Assembly: GCA_000169355.1 (NCBI GenBank)
Contig: AAXX01000002.1
Location: 186,001 to 250,000, forward strand
From: Flavobacteria bacterium BAL38
GTDB taxonomy: Bacteria; Bacteroidota; Bacteroidia; Flavobacteriales; Flavobacteriaceae
Reading direction: 5' to 3'
Length of the DNA: 64,000 nucleotides
Of the stretch, positions 1 through 11,100 are shown in pieces. The first letter of the stretch is position 1. Every line of letters begins with the position of its first letter. The notes beneath the pieces were generated by a model that was not told the DNA's origin, made no database searches, and saw only the letters and a program-made list of their open reading frames with translations. The translations under genes and the position numbers were made by a program.

Positions 1-2
1 AT

Positions 3-164
3 AATGAACCGCTTTTTCAGGCGAATTCGGATATTTTAAATTTCTCAAAATCGGATTGGGAAGAAATAACTACTGATACTTTTCAAAAAGTATTTAAAAA
101 TTCAGCAGTTAAACGAACCAAATATGAAGGCTTGCTTCGTAATATCAATTTTTTGAAGAAATAA
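3..164 (+). CDS. queG: Epoxyqueuosine reductase QueG, C-terminal end (partial)
   Basis: Only the last 53 codons are in the window and the gene enters from the left edge. The reading frame is open from base 3 to a TAA at 162-164. The peptide contains [17 protein letters not shown] and ends in RNINFLKK, which resembles the C-terminal tail of flavobacterial QueG, the cobalamin and Fe-S dependent enzyme that makes queuosine from epoxyqueuosine in tRNA. The ferredoxin and B12 domains are outside the window, so the call rests on the tail alone. The segment is too short for a definite assignment. Confidence 0.6.
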   Translation, partial: NEPLFQANSDILNFSKSDWEEITTDTFQKVFKNSAVKRTKYEGLLRNINFLKK

Positions 165-258
165 AATTGTATAAACTTTTTCAGACAAAAAATATTTTCC
201 AAAAGAAAACTTTGCCGTAGTTTTGAGAGTTCTTAAAAATAAATAAATTTTTAAAATT

Positions 259-1140
259 ATGACATCAGGATTTTTCGCAATCTTAGACGATATCGCTGCA
301 TTGATGGACGATGTAGCCATGACAAGTAAATTAGCAACTAAAAAAACAGCTGGAATTTTAGGAGATGATTTGGCGGTAAATGCCGAAAAAGCAACTGGGT
401 TTTTAGCTTCAAGAGAAATTCCGGTGTTGTGGGCAATTACAAAAGGCTCGTTTATCAATAAATTGATTATTCTACCCGTTGTTTTTGTTTTGAATTGGTT
501 GTATCCGCCAGCCATTAAAGCCGCTTTAATCATTGGAGGAGTTTACTTGGCCTACGAAGGTGTGGAGAAAATTATTGAATATCTTTTTCATCGTGCTAAA
601 AAAGGTGAAGAAGTTATCAAAGAAAGTAAATTGGAGGAGAATGACGAAAATTCTGAAAAAGCAAAAGTAAGTTCGGCTATTAAAACCGATTTTATTCTTT
701 CGCTTGAAATTGTCATCATCGCTCTAGGAACCGCAATGGAAAAAGAGCATCCGCTAATCACTCAAATTTTGAGTGTAACTTTTGTCGCCATTATTGCTAC
801 AATTGGAGTTTACGGTATTGTAGCTTTAATTGTACGTATGGACGATGCTGGTTTTTATTTAATGAAAAATGGAAATGAAAAAGGATTTTTATCTTCTTTA
901 GGTAGTATTTTAATTAAAGCCTTACCATTGGTTATTAAACTCCTTGCTGTCGTAGGAACTATCGCGCTTATTTTAGTTTCGGGCGGAATTTTTCTTCATA
1001 ATATCGAATATATTCATCATTTAATTCCACATAGCATTCCATCAACATTAGCTGAATTTGTTGTTGGTATTGCATTTGGGTTAGTAGCCGTTTTGTTGAT
1101 GACGGGATTTAATAAGGTGAAGGGTTTGGTTAAAAAATAA
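259..1140 (+). CDS. DUF808 (YedI-like) integral membrane protein
   Basis: A 293-aa protein with the DUF808 signature near the N-terminus: a conserved LDDIAALMDDVA segment, then TKLATKKTAG-like and GDDLAVNAEKATG segments (about residues 8-50). Several hydrophobic helices follow, at about 70-105, 150-200 and 215-290. The family includes E. coli YedI and is an inner-membrane protein of unknown function. The protein is full length for the family. Its last 14 codons occur again, slightly diverged, 511 bp downstream, so the present 3' end may have been replaced by recombination (see findings). The start ATG follows an A/T-rich leader with no Shine-Dalgarno, as usual in this phylum. Confidence 0.85.
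   Translation: MTSGFFAILDDIAALMDDVAMTSKLATKKTAGILGDDLAVNAEKATGFLASREIPVLWAITKGSFINKLIILPVVFVLNWLYPPAIKAALIIGGVYLAYEGVEKIIEYLFHRAKKGEEVIKESKLEENDENSEKAKVSSAIKTDFILSLEIVIIALGTAMEKEHPLITQILSVTFVAIIATIGVYGIVALIVRMDDAGFYLMKNGNEKGFLSSLGSILIKALPLVIKLLAVVGTIALILVSGGIFLHNIEYIHHLIPHSIPSTLAEFVVGIAFGLVAVLLMTGFNKVKGLVKK
1081..1122 (+). repeat. Direct repeat, copy 1 (in the 3' end of the DUF808 gene)
   Basis: This 42-bp segment encodes LVAVLLMTGFNKVK at the end of the DUF808 protein. It matches 1592-1630 except for a 3-base gap (gcc) and three substitutions. The two copies bracket the small gene at 1144-1566. Confidence 0.75.
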
Positions 1141-1143
1141 AAT

Positions 1144-1566
1144 ATGTTTAAAAAAATTGCAATTAGACTATCTATACTTTTATCGTTATTTTTTATTTAT
1201 CAATTATTTTGGCTTTTTTCATTAAACTACAATGAGGGGAAGTTGAAAAAAATTTCAGCAGATGGAAATTATTTTAGATCAAATATGTTTTATTGTAAAA
1301 AAATTATTTTTGAAGAGAAACAATTTAGAAATGTTAATTATTTAGAGATTAAAATCCAGAATAAAAATTTTTTTCATAACGAAACTTTCTATCTTTTGAA
1401 TAAACATGATGGTAAAAAACCGCATAATCTTTTTAAGGAAAATGACGATGTGCTAATTAGGTATCGAATATTATTGTTTTTTGTTTACGAATTGGATTAT
1501 AAAATTGTGCTAAATTTTTCTAGAAAAGATGATTTAATTCAGTATCAATACAAAATTATTAATTGA
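1144..1566 (+). CDS. Unrecognised small membrane-anchored protein
   Basis: I do not recognise this 140-aa protein. Residues 5-27 form one hydrophobic segment, followed by a polar, Lys/Asn/Phe-rich domain likely to face the periplasm (positive-inside rule). There is no lipobox. A second weaker hydrophobic patch lies near residues 108-117. The gene starts 3 bp after the DUF808 stop. Its base composition is visibly more A+T-rich than the neighbouring core genes. It sits between two copies of the DUF808 3' end, which suggests it arrived as a cassette. Function unknown. Confidence 0.6.
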   Translation: MFKKIAIRLSILLSLFFIYQLFWLFSLNYNEGKLKKISADGNYFRSNMFYCKKIIFEEKQFRNVNYLEIKIQNKNFFHNETFYLLNKHDGKKPHNLFKENDDVLIRYRILLFFVYELDYKIVLNFSRKDDLIQYQYKIIN

Positions 1567-1591
1567 TTTATTTTCAGAACGTTCGAAATTA

Positions 1592-1630
1592 TTAGTAGTT
1601 TTGTTGATGACGGGGTTTAAGAAGGTGAAG
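1592..1630 (+). repeat. Direct repeat, copy 2 (orphan DUF808 3' end)
   Basis: This non-coding copy of the DUF808 3' end would read VLLMTGFKKVK and then QQMKS followed by a stop at about 1648. No start codon or upstream part of the gene is attached. It looks like the original or a duplicated terminus of the DUF808 gene, left behind when the intervening 0.5 kb was inserted. Confidence 0.7.
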
Positions 1631-1651
1631 CAACAAATGAAATCATAAAAA

Positions 1652-2062
1652 ATGAATAGAAAAAAACAATTTATTATTGTAATCTTGATAATCGTTTTGG
1701 TGTCTTTGTTTGCATATTATGACAAGTCAAATCTTAAAAGAGGTGGAGTGTTTGTAATTGGGAAAGTGGTAAAAAACACACATGGGAAAGGTTATGATGG
1801 TCTATATTTTAAATTTAATTATAAGAATAACGAATATAATGAATGGTGCTTTACAAGAAGTGAAGGTATTGTTGGGAAATCATATTTTTGTATAGTAGAT
1901 GATAATAACTTAAAAAAGTCTATTTTATTAGTTGATTGTCCCGTTCCTGACAGTATTACAAAATCTCCTTATAATGGATGGAAAAAAATACCAATTCCGG
2001 ATTATCAGTTGATTTTAGATAATTATTTTAAGTCAAATACTGAAAGATTTTTTGATTTCTGA
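1652..2062 (+). CDS. Unrecognised small membrane-anchored or secreted protein
   Basis: A 136-aa protein of unknown function. Residues 1-6 are basic and residues 7-22 are strongly hydrophobic, giving an uncleaved anchor or signal peptide. A mostly beta-type, Tyr/Asn/Lys-rich domain with three cysteines follows, and the C-terminus is aromatic. It starts just after the orphan DUF808 tail, so it too is in the accessory patch between queG/DUF808 and maeB. It shares size and layout (one N-terminal helix plus a small extracytoplasmic domain) with the 1144-1566 protein, but I see no clear sequence similarity between them. Confidence 0.6.
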   Translation: MNRKKQFIIVILIIVLVSLFAYYDKSNLKRGGVFVIGKVVKNTHGKGYDGLYFKFNYKNNEYNEWCFTRSEGIVGKSYFCIVDDNNLKKSILLVDCPVPDSITKSPYNGWKKIPIPDYQLILDNYFKSNTERFFDF

Positions 2063-2212
2063 TAGTTGAGAATTGTTTTTTAATATTATTGTAATTGTTT
2101 TGCTTAAATAAAATATTCCTTCAAGTCTAAAACCAAATCAACTTCAATAAATAATCCATTTATTTTTTTCAAAAGAATACCGAAATAATTTCTCATTTTA
2201 TGCGTATACCCT

Positions 2213-2220
2213 TATATTTG
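2213..2220 (+). promoter_or_regulatory. Putative -7 box for maeB-ruvA-sprA
   Basis: TATATTTG matches the Bacteroidota -7 consensus TAnnTTTG. It lies 22 bp before the maeB start codon, after 150 bp of non-coding DNA. I see no clear -33 TTTG at the usual distance. Confidence 0.5.
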
Positions 2221-2242
2221 TAAGTTAGTAAAATAAAAAACC

Positions 2243-4525
2243 ATGCATAAAGATAGTAAACGTAGAGAAGCCTTATTATATCACGCAAAACCTAAACCGG
2301 GAAAAATCCAGGTAGTTCCCACAAAAAAATATGCAACACAAAGAGATTTAGCTTTGGCTTATTCTCCAGGAGTAGCAGAACCTTGTTTAGAAATTGAAAA
2401 AGACGTTAACAACGTTTATAAATATACCGCAAAAGGAAATTTAGTAGCTGTAATCTCAAACGGAACCGCTGTTTTAGGTTTGGGAGATATTGGTCCAGAA
2501 GCTTCAAAACCTGTAATGGAAGGAAAAGGGTTGTTGTTCAAAATCTTCGCTGATATTGATGTTTTTGATATCGAAGTAGGAACAAAAGACATCGAAGAAT
2601 TCATTGCAACAGTAAAAAATATTTCTCCAACTTTCGGAGGAATTAACTTGGAAGACATCAAAGCACCAGAATCTTTTGAAATTGAAAGACGTTTGGTAGA
2701 GGAATTGAATATTCCAGTTATGCACGATGATCAACACGGAACTGCAATTATTTCATCAGCCGCTTTATTAAATGCTGTGGAATTAGCAGGCAAGAAAATG
2801 GAAGAAGTTACTATGGTAATTTCGGGAGCAGGTTCGGCCGCTATTGCTTGTGTTAATTTATATGTTGCGTTTGGTGTAAAACCTGAAAATGTTGTTATGT
2901 TCAACAGTAAAGGGGCATTGCGAAAAGATGATCCAAAAATTTCAGACATGCAACGTGTCTATGCAACAGATAAACATTTTGACGATTTAGCGCATGCTAT
3001 GAAAGGTGCCGATGTTTTTGTAGGATTGTCTACGGGAAATATCGTAACGCCAGAAATGTTACTAAGCATGGCTGATAATCCTATTGTCTTTGCTTTGGCT
3101 AATCCAACCCCTGAAATTGAGTATCAATTAGCTATGGATACTAGAAAAGATATCATTATGGCTACAGGTCGTTCAGACCATCCTAACCAAGTGAATAATG
3201 TACTTGGTTTTCCATATATTTTTAGAGGGGCTTTAGATGTTAGAGCGACTAAAATTAATGAGGACATGAAAAAAGCTGCTGTTGTTGCCTTAGCTAATTT
3301 GGCAAAAGCATCAGTTCCAGAACAAGTAAATATTGCGTATGGCGAAACTAAATTAACGTTTGGTCGCGATTATATTATTCCAAAACCATTTGACCCAAGA
3401 TTAATTTCTGAAGTTTCACCAGCAGTTGCAAAAGCGGCTATGGAATCAGGAGTAGCATTAGCACCAATTACCGATTGGGATAAATATAAAGATGAGTTAT
3501 TAGAGCGAATGGGTTCTGATAATAAAATGATTCGTTTGTTAACAAACAGAGCTAGAACAAATCCAAAACGCATTATTTTTGCTGAAGCAGATCAGATTGA
3601 TGTGTTAAAAGCAGCTCAAATTGTGCATGAAGAAGGTATTGGTTTTCCAGTTTTATTAGGAAACAAAGAAATCATTATGGAATTAAAAGAAGAAATTGGT
3701 TTTGATGTAGAAGTGCCAATTTTTGATCCAAAAGCGAAAGAATGTGATGCGAAACGTTTAGATTACGCACAACATTTTTGGGAAAGTAGAAAACGCAAAG
3801 GTGTTACCTTTTATGAGGCTGAAAAATGGATGCGCGAGCGAAATTACTTTGGTTTAATGATGGTAAATACCGGAGAAGCAGATGCAATGGTTACGGGTCA
3901 TTCAAGAAGTTATCCATCAACAATAAAACCTGTAATGCAATTAATAGATAAAGCTCCTGGAGTTTCAAAAATTGCAACTACCAATATGATGATGACCTCA
4001 AGAGGTCCAATTTTCTTGTCAGATACTGCAATTAATCCTAACCCTTCAGCTGATGATTTAGCAAGAATTGCTTTAATGACGGCAAAAACAGTTAGAATGT
4101 TTGGTATGGAGCCAGTAATTGCAATGGTATCTTATTCTAATTTTGGCTCATCTAATTATGAAGGTCCTAATAAAGTAAGACAAGCAGTTGCCTATTTACA
4201 TGAAAATTTCCCTGATTTAATAGTAGATGGAGAGATTCAAACAGATTTTGCATTAAATCCAGATTTACTAAAAAATAAATTTCCTTTTTCTAAATTAGTA
4301 AATAAAAAAGTTAATACACTTATTTTTCCTAATTTAGACGCTGCGAATATTACATACAAATTAATAAAGGAATTAAATAATTCAGAATCAATTGGTCCTA
4401 TAATTCTTGGTTTAGATAAACCAGTACACGTTTTTCAATTAGGAGCAAGTGTTGAAGAAATGGTTAATATGGCTGCAGTGGCAGTTGTTGACGCACAAGA
4501 AAAAGGAAAAAAATCTAATAGATAA
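2243..4525 (+). CDS. maeB: NADP-dependent malic enzyme (MaeB, phosphotransacetylase-like C-terminus)
   Basis: Oxidative decarboxylation of malate to pyruvate, producing NADPH in the cytoplasm. The 760-aa length fits the large hybrid MaeB type. The N-terminal malic-enzyme part (about 1-420) has the catalytic Tyr40 (AYSPGVAEP) and Lys95, the acidic metal ligands Glu137/Asp138 and Asp162 in the HDDQHGT motif, and the GAGSAA dinucleotide-binding loop at 195-200. The C-terminal part (about 430-755) is phosphate acetyltransferase-like; in this family it is thought to be regulatory (acetyl-CoA sensing) rather than catalytic. It is the first gene of a run with ruvA 7 bp downstream and sprA after that. 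Confidence 0.95.
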   Translation: MHKDSKRREALLYHAKPKPGKIQVVPTKKYATQRDLALAYSPGVAEPCLEIEKDVNNVYKYTAKGNLVAVISNGTAVLGLGDIGPEASKPVMEGKGLLFKIFADIDVFDIEVGTKDIEEFIATVKNISPTFGGINLEDIKAPESFEIERRLVEELNIPVMHDDQHGTAIISSAALLNAVELAGKKMEEVTMVISGAGSAAIACVNLYVAFGVKPENVVMFNSKGALRKDDPKISDMQRVYATDKHFDDLAHAMKGADVFVGLSTGNIVTPEMLLSMADNPIVFALANPTPEIEYQLAMDTRKDIIMATGRSDHPNQVNNVLGFPYIFRGALDVRATKINEDMKKAAVVALANLAKASVPEQVNIAYGETKLTFGRDYIIPKPFDPRLISEVSPAVAKAAMESGVALAPITDWDKYKDELLERMGSDNKMIRLLTNRARTNPKRIIFAEADQIDVLKAAQIVHEEGIGFPVLLGNKEIIMELKEEIGFDVEVPIFDPKAKECDAKRLDYAQHFWESRKRKGVTFYEAEKWMRERNYFGLMMVNTGEADAMVTGHSRSYPSTIKPVMQLIDKAPGVSKIATTNMMMTSRGPIFLSDTAINPNPSADDLARIALMTAKTVRMFGMEPVIAMVSYSNFGSSNYEGPNKVRQAVAYLHENFPDLIVDGEIQTDFALNPDLLKNKFPFSKLVNKKVNTLIFPNLDAANITYKLIKELNNSESIGPIILGLDKPVHVFQLGASVEEMVNMAAVAVVDAQEKGKKSNR

Positions 4526-4532
4526 TACAAAT

Positions 4533-5114
4533 ATGATAGCTCACATTCAAGGACGATTAGTTGAAAAAACACCAACCGAAGTAATTATCGATTGTAATGG
4601 TGTGGGGTATCATATTAATATTTCTTTGCATACGTATTCATTATTGCCTGATTCAGAAAGTTTAAAATTATTTACTTTTTTACAAATTAAAGAAGATGCG
4701 CATACCTTATACGGATTTGTAGAAAAGCAAGAGCGCGAGTTGTTTAAATTATTAATTTCGGTTTCTGGAGTTGGCGCAAGTATAGCAAGAACTATGCTCT
4801 CTTCCTTAGCTCCTAGTCAAATTATACAAGCAATTGCATCAAATGATATTGGAACAATGCAATCAATGAAAGGTATTGGTGCAAAAACAGCACAAAGAAT
4901 TATACTTGATTTGAAGGAAAAAGTGTTAAAAGTGTATAATTTAGATGAAGTTTCTGTTATTGAAAGCAATACAAATAAAGATGAAGCGTTATCTGCTTTA
5001 GAAGTTTTAGGATTTGCTAGGAAAGCAGCCGAAAAAGTTATCGACAAAATTATAAGAGAAACCCCAAACGCCACTGTTGAAAACTTAATAAAACAAGCTT
5101 TAAAAAATTTATAA
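4533..5114 (+). CDS. ruvA: Holliday junction branch migration protein RuvA
   Basis: RuvA binds four-way DNA junctions as a tetramer and recruits the RuvB motor. The protein is 193 aa with the family's three domains: an OB-fold starting at MIAHIQGRL, two helix-hairpin-helix motifs (SVSGVGASIA and MKGIGAKTAQ, about residues 72-126), and a C-terminal three-helix RuvB-binding domain (about 147-193). I chose the ATG at 4533 because the conserved RuvA N-terminus begins there; an upstream in-frame start at 4449 would overlap the end of maeB. sprA follows after 3 bp. RuvB is not in the window. Confidence 0.95.
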   Translation: MIAHIQGRLVEKTPTEVIIDCNGVGYHINISLHTYSLLPDSESLKLFTFLQIKEDAHTLYGFVEKQERELFKLLISVSGVGASIARTMLSSLAPSQIIQAIASNDIGTMQSMKGIGAKTAQRIILDLKEKVLKVYNLDEVSVIESNTNKDEALSALEVLGFARKAAEKVIDKIIRETPNATVENLIKQALKNL

Positions 5115-5117
5115 AAC

Positions 5118-8100
5118 TTGAAAAAAATAATATTAAAAGCAATAAATAAATTACAATTTAATCTAGCATTATTCTTTATGCTCTTTTCTTTTTCGCTACA
5201 AGCTCAGGTAGGCGAGGAGGAAAAAGATTCTATTAAAACAGGTGTTGATTTAGGGAAACTTAATATGCCTAATCCCGTTAGTATTTTAGATAAATATACA
5301 TATGATCCAGCTTCTGATCGTTATATTTATACGAGCTCTGTTGACGGGTTTAATATTAATTATCCAATGATTCTTACGCCAAAACAATTTGAAGAACTTG
5401 TTTTGAGAGAACGAATGCGTAAATATTACCAAGAAAAATCGGCAGCGATGGATGGTAAAAAATCAGGTTCCGAAGATGCTAAAAAAGATTTATTACCAAG
5501 ATATTATGTAAATTCTAAATTTTTTGAAACTATATTTGGGAGCAATACCATTGATGTAAAGCCTACAGGTTCTGTAGAATTAGATTTAGGAATTCGTTTT
5601 ACAAAACAAGATAATCCATCTCTTTCTCCAAGAAACAGAAAAACAACAAGTTTCGATTTTGATCAAAGAATTAGTGTTGGTTTACAAGGTAAGGTTGGAA
5701 CACGTTTAAATGTTAATGTTAATTATGATACACAATCTACTTTTGCATTTCAAAATTTAATTAAATTAGAATACACTCCTACCGAAGATGATATAATTAA
5801 GAAAATAGAAGTAGGAAATGTTAGCTTCCCATTGTCTAATTCATTGGTTAGAGGAGCTCAAAGTTTATTTGGGGTAAAAGCGCAATTACAATTTGGTAAA
5901 ACAACTTTTACAGGAGTTTTCTCTGAACAAAAATCGCAAACGAAATCAGTTACTTCTCAAGGTGGTGGTACACTTCAAGATTTCGAAATTTTTGCCTTGG
6001 ATTATGATGCCGATCGCCATTATTTCTTATCTCAATATTTTAGAAATAATTATGATAAAGCTTTAGAGACTTTTCCGTATGTAAATTCGCGTGTTCAAAT
6101 TAATAGAATTGAAGTTTGGATAACGAACAAACAAAATCGAGTAAATTCTACCGAAAATAACCTAAGAAATATTGTGGCACTTCAAGATTTAGGAGAAGCG
6201 CCACTCACAAATGTTTTGCCACAAGAAACGGTTCACATAGATTTAGTTTCAAACCCAACTTTTTACAATGTTGCTGCAAATACACCCACAAATAATTCCA
6301 ATAATAAATATGATCCTAGTAGTATAGGAAGTAATTTTTTAAACAGTTCTATTAGAGATGTTTCTTTAGCATCTAATGGTTTTAATGTTGTTGGTGGCGC
6401 TTCTGAAGGAGTTGATTTTGCTAAGCTAGAAAATGCAAGAAAATTAACGTCAACAGAATATACGTATCACCCGCAATTAGGATATATTTCCTTAAATCAG
6501 AGATTAGCAAACGATGAAGTTTTAGCAGTTTCTTATCAATATACGATTGGAAGTGATGTTTATCAAGTGGGAGAATTTGGTACAGATGGTGTTGATGCAA
6601 CAAATGTGGGCGGAACCGGTATTCCTAATTCTCAAGCATTAGTGTTAAAATTATTAAAAAGTAATTTAACTATTGATAAGTATCAAGTGGCAGGTATAGA
6701 TTATACAATGCCTACATGGAATTTAATGATGAAAAATATTTACCAAATTCCTGGTGGATATCAATTGCAACAAGAAGATTTTAAATTAAACATTCTTTAT
6801 ACAGATCCGTCGCCTTTAAATTACATAACGCAATCTGGGATTGATGCTTTGCCTTCAGATGTAGAGCAAACACCCTTGTTAAAAGTGTTTAATCTAGATC
6901 AATTAAATTATACAAATGACCCGCAAGAAGGTGGTGATGGTTTTTTTGACTTTTACCCAGGATTAACAGTAGATACACAAAGAGGAAAAATTATTTTTAC
7001 AACAGTTGAGCCTTTTGGTAAACATTTATTTGAAAAACTAGATGTTCCGGCTTTGGTTGAAAATTACGATGATCCGTTAACCTATAATAGCAATCAAGCC
7101 AAGTATGTTTTTAGAAGTTTGTATAAAACTACTCAAGCAGCTGCTTTGCAGGAAAGTGCAAAAAATAAGTTTCAATTAAAAGGACGTTTTAAATCTTTAG
7201 GTGGAGACGGAATTTCAATTGGTGCTTTTAATGTTCCTCAAGGTTCAGTAGTGGTTACTGCTGGTGGAAGAGTTTTGGTTGAAGGTGTAGATTATACGGT
7301 AAATTATCAAATGGGTAAGGTACAAATTCTTGACCCATCATTACAAGCATCTAATACTCCAATTGAAGTTTCAGTAGAAAACAATTCTGTTTTTGGGCAA
7401 CAAACAAGACGTTTTTGGGGATTAAATGTAGAGCATAAGTTTAATGATAAGTTTTTAATGGCAGCTACCGTTTTAAACATGTCTGAAAGACCTTTTACAA
7501 CCAAATCAAATTATGGGCAAGAGTCTGTAAATAATACCATTTTCGGATTTAACACAAACTACTCAACAGAGGTTCCGTTTTTTACAAGATTAGTAAATAA
7601 GTTGCCAAATATTGATACGGATGTTCCATCAAATTTATCTTTTAGAGGTGAAATCGCTTATTTAAAACCAGGGGCTTCTAAAGCGGATCAATTTAACGGT
7701 GAAGCAACAACTTATATAGATGATTTTGAAGGTTCTCAAACCACAATTGATATGCGTTCGCCTCAAGCTTGGACATTAGCAAGTGTGCCTTTGGAAGGTA
7801 ATTATGACGGAATTGCGACCACCGCAGAACCACTTGCCGATGATTTAAGTGTTGGTTATAAAAGAAGTAAATTAGCTTGGTATTCAATTGATCCTGTTTT
7901 CTATACGCAAACACCAGCAGGAATTAATGATGATGATTTATCATTTAATAAAACAAGACGTATTTTTAGTCGAGAATTATATCCTGTAACCGATATTGCT
8001 CAAGGGCAAACAACCGTTATAAGTACATTAGACTTAACATACTTTCCTAAAGATAGAGGACCATATAATTTTAATCCTAGTTTAAGCGGGTCAAATCAAT

Positions 8101-11100
8101 TTACAGATTTAGAAGCTCCTGAATCATGGGCGGGTATAACACGTGCCATAAACTCTACAAATTTTGAGCAATCGAATGTAGAATATATTCAGTTTTGGGT
8201 AATGGATCCATATTACGGAAATACTGGCGACAAAGCAGATCCAACAAATACAGGTAAATTAGTATTTAATCTTGGTGAAATATCAGAGGATATTTTAAGA
8301 GATGGAAGAAAATTATATGAAAATGGATTGCCAGAAGTAGGCTCGACTCAACCAACACTAAGTACTGCTTGGGGACAAGTTCCAGCCTCACAATCATTAA
8401 TTTACGCTTTTGATACTAACGATGGGAATAGAGCGGTGCAAGATGCTGGTTTTGATGGATTAACTGATGCTGGTGAAGCTGCAAAATTTCCAGCTTTCGC
8501 GGCTTATCCAGACCCTGCTGCGGATAATTACCAATTTTATTTGAATACTTCAGGTGATTTAGTTACTCGCTATAAAAACTATAACGGATTTGAAGGAAAT
8601 TCTCCTGTTAACGTAACTAATGATAATAGAGGGAATACAACTTTTCCAGATGTTGAAGATGTAAATCGTGACAATACGATGAACACCATTAACGCTTATT
8701 TTAAATTTGAAGTTCCTTTTCAAGCTTACGGAGATAATGATATAGACGTTCCGGTGGGACAAAATTATATTGCCGATTTTAGAACAGACGACAATGTAGA
8801 TTTACCAAATGGTGCTGTGGGTAAAGTAAGATGGATATTATATAAAATTCCAATTTTAGAGGTTATAGATGCTAATAAAGTAGGTCCAATTTCAGATTTT
8901 CGTTCCATTCGTTTCATGAGAATGTATATGAGTGGATTTAAAGATGAAGTTACGCTACGTTTTGGTGCTTTAGATTTGGTTAGAGGGGAATGGAGACGTT
9001 ATACCGGTAAATTCGATCAATTAGATCCTGATCCAGATGATGAAAATACAGGATTTGATGTAGTGGCTTTAAATATTCAAGAAAACGGACAAAGAAGTCC
9101 TATAAATTATGTAACTCCTCCAGGCGTGGTTCGAGAGCAATTATATAATAACAACACGATTATTAATCAAAATGAGCAATCACTTTCTTTACGAGTTTAT
9201 GATAAATTAGGAGGAATAGTTAATGGTTTAGAGAATGATGATGCAAGAGCCGTGTTTAAAAATGTAAATGTAGATATGCGTCAGTTTAAAAAACTACGTA
9301 TGTTTTTACATGCAGAAGCAGTTCAAAACGGAGATTTACAAGATGATGAATTAATCGCTTTTATTCGTTTTGGAAATGACTTTACAGATAATTTCTACCA
9401 AGTTGAAATGCCTCTAAAAGTTACTGCTTATGGTGCTTCAACTCCAGATGAAGTTTGGCCTTCTGAAAATGAAATAGAAATTTCTTTAGATTTATTAACT
9501 AAGTTAAAGATATTAGCTCTTCAGAATGATCCATCTATTTCGCTTGATTTAGATGGAGTTGGATTTGTAGAAGAAGAGGCAATTGGTTCTTCTAGTAATA
9601 GATTGACTCTAGGAATAAAAGGAAACCCAAATTTTGGACTGGTTAGAACTTTAATGATCGGGATCAAAAATAAATCGGGTAGTATTAAGAGAGGTGAAGT
9701 TTGGTTTAACGAACTTCGTATGTCTGATATGGATAACAAAGGCGGTTATGCTGCGGTGGCTAATTTAGATACCAATTTTGCTGACTTTGCAAATGTTTCG
9801 GCTACAACTAGATTAGGAACTATCGGTTTTGGCGCTTTAGAACAAGGTCCAAATGAAAGAAGTAGAGAAGATGTTTTTCAATATGACATTGTAACAAATG
9901 TAAATTTAGGCAAACTATTACCAAAAAAATGGGGAATAAATTTACCGTTTAATTATGCTGTGGGCGAAGAAACTATCACGCCAAAATTTGATCCTTTTTA
10001 TCAAGATATCGAATTAAATCAGTTATTAGATATAACAAATGACGCAACGGAAAGAGCAAATATTGAGCAAAGAGCAATTGATTACACAAAAAGAACTAGT
10101 TTCAATTTAATTGGAGTTAAAAAAGAGAAAAATCCAGAAAAGAATACTCATTTTTACGACGTAGAGAATTTAACTTTGTCTTATTCTTTAAATGAAACGG
10201 AACATCATGATTACGAAATTGAAAATTTAATTGATAAGCAAAATAGAACTACAGTTGATTATGCTTATACTTTTAAACCAAAAACAGTTGAGCCTTTTAA
10301 AAACACAAAGCTTTTCAAGAAGAGTGGTTATTATAAAATGTTGAGCGATTTTAATTTTAACTATTTACCAAGTAATGTTTCGTTTAGTTCAAATATAATT
10401 CGTCAATTTAACAGACAACGTTTTAGATTAGTTGATGTGCAAGGAATTGGACTTGGCGATTTGTATAGAAGAAACTATTTCTTTAACTATACGTATGGCT
10501 TTAATTATAATGTAACAAAATCACTTCGTTTAAATTATACTGCTTCATCTAATAATATCGTTCGTAATTATTTAGATGAAAATAATTTACCAATTGATGG
10601 ATTAGATATTTGGGACGATTATTGGAATATTGGAGAATCAAATCAACACAACCAACAATTGGTTGTAAATTACGATTTACCAATTAATAAAATTCCAGTG
10701 CTTAGTTTTGTTAAATCTACTTATACGTATACAGGAGATTATAACTGGCAACGTTCGTCAGATGCTTTTTCATCTGTTACTGGTGAAGATGGCAATATTT
10801 ATGCTTTAGGGAATACTATCCAAAATGCAAATTCACATAAGTTAAATACAACTTTAAATATGGATTTGTTTTATAAGTATATTGGTTTAACTAAAACCAA
10901 AAGCAATAAGAAAAAAGTTGTGACTAATAAAGATAAAAATGCTGTTCCAAAACCAGGACAAAAAGTAACGGCTCCAAAAGGAAATATAACTTCTGAAAGA
11001 GGTCTTTTTATGAGTGGTTTAATAGGAGTGATTACAAGTGTTAAAAACATTCAAATTAATTATACCGAAAATAACGGAACAGTTTTACCAGGATATCTTC

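Noticed and set aside
102..533. Minus-strand open frame across the queG end and the DUF808 start
   Set aside because: It runs across two genes whose plus-strand frames match known families.
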